The notes under the pieces are model-generated. The model did not search any database. It was not told where the DNA came from and saw only the letters and a list, made by a program, of their open reading frames with translations. Shown one piece after another: positions 4,988-6,849 of a DNA stretch of 6,849 nucleotides. Position numbers and translations under genes: made by a program. Source of the DNA: an uncultured Actinomycetes bacterium (GTDB lineage Bacteria; Actinomycetota; Actinomycetes; Nanopelagicales; Nanopelagicaceae); NCBI GenBank assembly GCA_903839585.1, contig CAIMCU010000160.1, positions 1 through 6,849 on the forward strand, in the 5' to 3' direction. How positions within the stretch are numbered: the first letter of the stretch is position 1; the number at the start of each line of letters is the position of its first letter.

Positions 4988-6849
4988 ATGCAAGCGGGCA
5001 ATGCAAAATCGAGAGTTCTTCTCATCGATGGACACTCCATGGCCTATCGAGCCTTCTTCGCCCTGCCCGCCGAGAACTTCACGACTGCGCAAGGACAGCA
5101 CACGAACGCAATTTACGGCTTTGCCACGATGCTCATCTCGCTCCTAAAAGAGGAGAAGCCATCCCATGTTGCCGTTGCCTTTGATGTTTCAAGAAAGACC
5201 TTTAGGACCGAGATCTTTCCAGAGTACAAGGCCAATCGAGCAAAGACACCCGATGAGTTTCGCTCTCAGATGTCGTATCTGCATGAGTTAGTCGCCAGTT
5301 TTGGAATTACTCAGTTTGAGGTCGAGGGGTATGAAGCCGATGACATCCTGGCAACGATCACAAAGCGTGCCGAAAAAGAAGGTGCAGAGATTCTCATCTG
5401 TACAGGTGATAGAGATAGCTTCCAATTAGTTTCGCAAGCGACAACCGTTTTGTATCCAAAACGTGGAGTGAGCGAGATGGCTCGCATGACACCCGATGCC
5501 GTGCAGGAGAAGTATGGAATGTCGGCGGATCAATACCCGGACTTCGCCGCTCTACGGGGCGACCCAAGCGACAACCTTCCATCGGTTCCAGGTGTTGGTG
5601 AAAAAACCGCAGCCAAGTGGATTGTCGAGTTCGGATCCCTCAAGGAGTTAATCGCAAATGTAGACAAGGTTGCAGGTAAAGCTGGGCAGTCGCTGCGCGA
5701 TAACCTCGATAACGTCATTCGCAATCGAGAGTTAACTCAGTTAATTCACGATGCTCCTATTGATTTGAGTGTCGATTCACTCAAGTGGAACGGGGTTGAT
5801 GAAGAAGATGTAGCAGAACTATTTGAAAAGTTGGAGTTTAGAACCCTTAAGGATCGCTTGAAGCCCATACTAAAAGCAGGCTCTGCACCTGCGAAAAAGA
5901 AGGAGGTAGCTCCATCTCTCTTTACCTCAGAGATTGATAGCGGCGTCCTTACTCCGCAAGAGCTCGATAAGAAGATTGCATCGCATGTGGGGGAGATTGC
6001 GATCGCCTTCGAACTCGCTGACGACACTTTGCATAGATACGCAGTCGCTTTCTCAAAGAGCGATGCTGCAATCGTTCACTCGGCGCAGATGGGTAGTTGG
6101 GCTAGCGATCCGGAAGTGCTTAAGATCGCTCACAATGCGAAGGCGATCGCTCGGGAAAACGGGTTAGTCGGAGTTGTCTTTGATACGGAGTTAGCGGCTT
6201 ACTTAGTTAACCCCGGTGTTCGCACTCAAGAGCTTCCAGACTTACTTGAGCGTTGGGGCGATGGGTCTCGCATTGATGAGAGCTCATCTGAGCAACTCCT
6301 TTTATCTTCAGCCGCATCATTGTTTGGTCTTAAAGATTCGCTTAGCTCTGAGCTAGAAAATCGTGGACTAATGACGCTATTCAAAGAGCTTGAACTTCCC
6401 GTGGCTGGTCTTCTAGCAATCATGGAGAAACGTGGAGTGGCCGTTGACCAGAAGGCGCTTACGAAGTTGGCAAAGTTCTTTGAGGGAGAGGTTGACCGTG
6501 AAACGAAGCTAGCTCACAAAGCGGCGGGCCATGAGTTCAATGTAGGTTCACCCAAGCAGTTACAGGTAGTTCTCTTTGATGAGCTAAAACTGCCAAAGAC
6601 GAAGAAGATTAAGACTGGGTACACCACTGATGCAGAAGCGCTTAACTGGCTACTTGATCAGACAAAGCATCCACTCCTTGAAGCCTTACTTCGCATACGG
6701 GAGACAAAGAAACTCGGAACGACGGTTGAAGGCTTACTTATTGAGATTGCTAAAGATTCACGCATTCACACTCACTTTGCTCAAACCGTTGCGGCAACAG
6801 GCAGACTTTCATCCGTTGGGCCAAACCTTCAAAACATCCCCGTCCGCAC
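4988..6849 (+). CDS. polA: DNA polymerase I, N-terminal 620 codons (3' end outside window)
   Basis: Repair and Okazaki-fragment polymerase. From ATG 4988 the frame is open to the window edge. The 5'-nuclease domain (about 1-295) has its acidic metal ligands: D14 (LLIDGHS), D66 (AFDVSRKTFR), E116/D118/D119 (GYEADDI), D141/D143 (CTGDRDSFQLV) and D192/D195 (GDPSDNLP), followed by the helix-hairpin-helix GVGEKTAAKWI (202-212). A charged Ala/Pro/Lys linker at about 298-311 leads to a 3'-5' exonuclease-like domain (about 315-455) whose DxE metal site is gone: FAFDTE of E. coli aligns to IAFELA (about 339-344), and the NLKYD aspartate aligns to Ile in NAKAI. Proofreading is therefore probably absent, as in mycobacterial and Taq PolA. 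The polymerase domain begins near LFKELELPV (464-472) and is cut just after TGRLSSVGPNLQNIPVR (604-620), before palm motif A. About 270-290 residues should remain downstream. It is divergent from the thioesterase gene. Confidence 0.98.
   Translation, partial: MQAGNAKSRVLLIDGHSMAYRAFFALPAENFTTAQGQHTNAIYGFATMLISLLKEEKPSHVAVAFDVSRKTFRTEIFPEYKANRAKTPDEFRSQMSYLHELVASFGITQFEVEGYEADDILATITKRAEKEGAEILICTGDRDSFQLVSQATTVLYPKRGVSEMARMTPDAVQEKYGMSADQYPDFAALRGDPSDNLPSVPGVGEKTAAKWIVEFGSLKELIANVDKVAGKAGQSLRDNLDNVIRNRELTQLIHDAPIDLSVDSLKWNGVDEEDVAELFEKLEFRTLKDRLKPILKAGSAPAKKKEVAPSLFTSEIDSGVLTPQELDKKIASHVGEIAIAFELADDTLHRYAVAFSKSDAAIVHSAQMGSWASDPEVLKIAHNAKAIARENGLVGVVFDTELAAYLVNPGVRTQELPDLLERWGDGSRIDESSSEQLLLSSAASLFGLKDSLSSELENRGLMTLFKELELPVAGLLAIMEKRGVAVDQKALTKLAKFFEGEVDRETKLAHKAAGHEFNVGSPKQLQVVLFDELKLPKTKKIKTGYTTDAEALNWLLDQTKHPLLEALLRIRETKKLGTTVEGLLIEIAKDSRIHTHFAQTVAATGRLSSVGPNLQNIPVR

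Noticed and set aside
5746..6027. Minus-strand open frame of 93 codons inside polA
   Set aside because: Ser-rich antisense shadow of polA, whose own frame is intact and conserved through this stretch.
5999..6150. Two GCGATCGC octamers (5999-6006 and 6143-6150), like the HIP1 palindrome of cyanobacteria
   Set aside because: Only two copies are seen, both inside polA codons encoding Ala/Ile-type residues; this is not enough to indicate an iterated palindrome or a cyanobacterial origin.

Overview
The window looks like a piece of an actinobacterial chromosome. The evidence is the family resemblance of the proteins: an actinobacterial-type DNA polymerase I that has lost its proofreading residues, a Liv transporter next to a YdiI-like thioesterase and polA, and probable leaderless promoters. 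GC content is moderate, a little under 50% by eye. Moderate GC with this gene content fits a small-genome freshwater actinobacterium (acI/Nanopelagicales-like), but that placement is inference. Genes are densely packed and there is no gene-free stretch over 300 bases. I see no mobile element, CRISPR array, rRNA or tRNA.

Layout: (1) 1-420, plus strand: the 3' end of a substrate-binding protein gene of a branched-chain amino acid ABC transporter (livK-like). (2) 436-471: a perfect 16-bp GC-rich hairpin between convergent genes, probably a bidirectional terminator. (3) 4372 (or up to 4483) down to 491, minus strand: a compact operon read livH-livM-livG-livF, encoding two permeases and two ATPases; the genes touch, overlap or lie 2 nt apart. 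LivH carries an extra secreted beta-rich domain at its N-terminus. (4) 4487-4522: a strong imperfect hairpin between the thioesterase gene and livH. (5) 4952-4542, minus strand: a hotdog-fold thioesterase of the PaaI/YdiI type. (6) 4953-4987: a 35-bp divergent promoter region. (7) 4988-6849, plus strand: the first 620 codons of polA, which runs off the window before the catalytic palm motifs.

How the genes work together: the binding protein captures a substrate (branched-chain amino acids, or a related amino acid or amide) outside the membrane and hands it to the LivH/LivM channel, which is driven by the LivG/LivF ATPases. All five parts of a Liv importer are present, but the binding protein is transcribed toward the other four genes rather than with them, so its dose can be set separately. 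The thioesterase and polA are housekeeping-type neighbours with no obvious functional link to the transporter.

I did not find a previously undescribed multi-gene system. The least ordinary points are the ectodomain fused to LivH, the tiny divergent promoter between the thioesterase gene and polA (possibly leaderless on both sides), and the ambiguous livH start just after a terminator-like hairpin.
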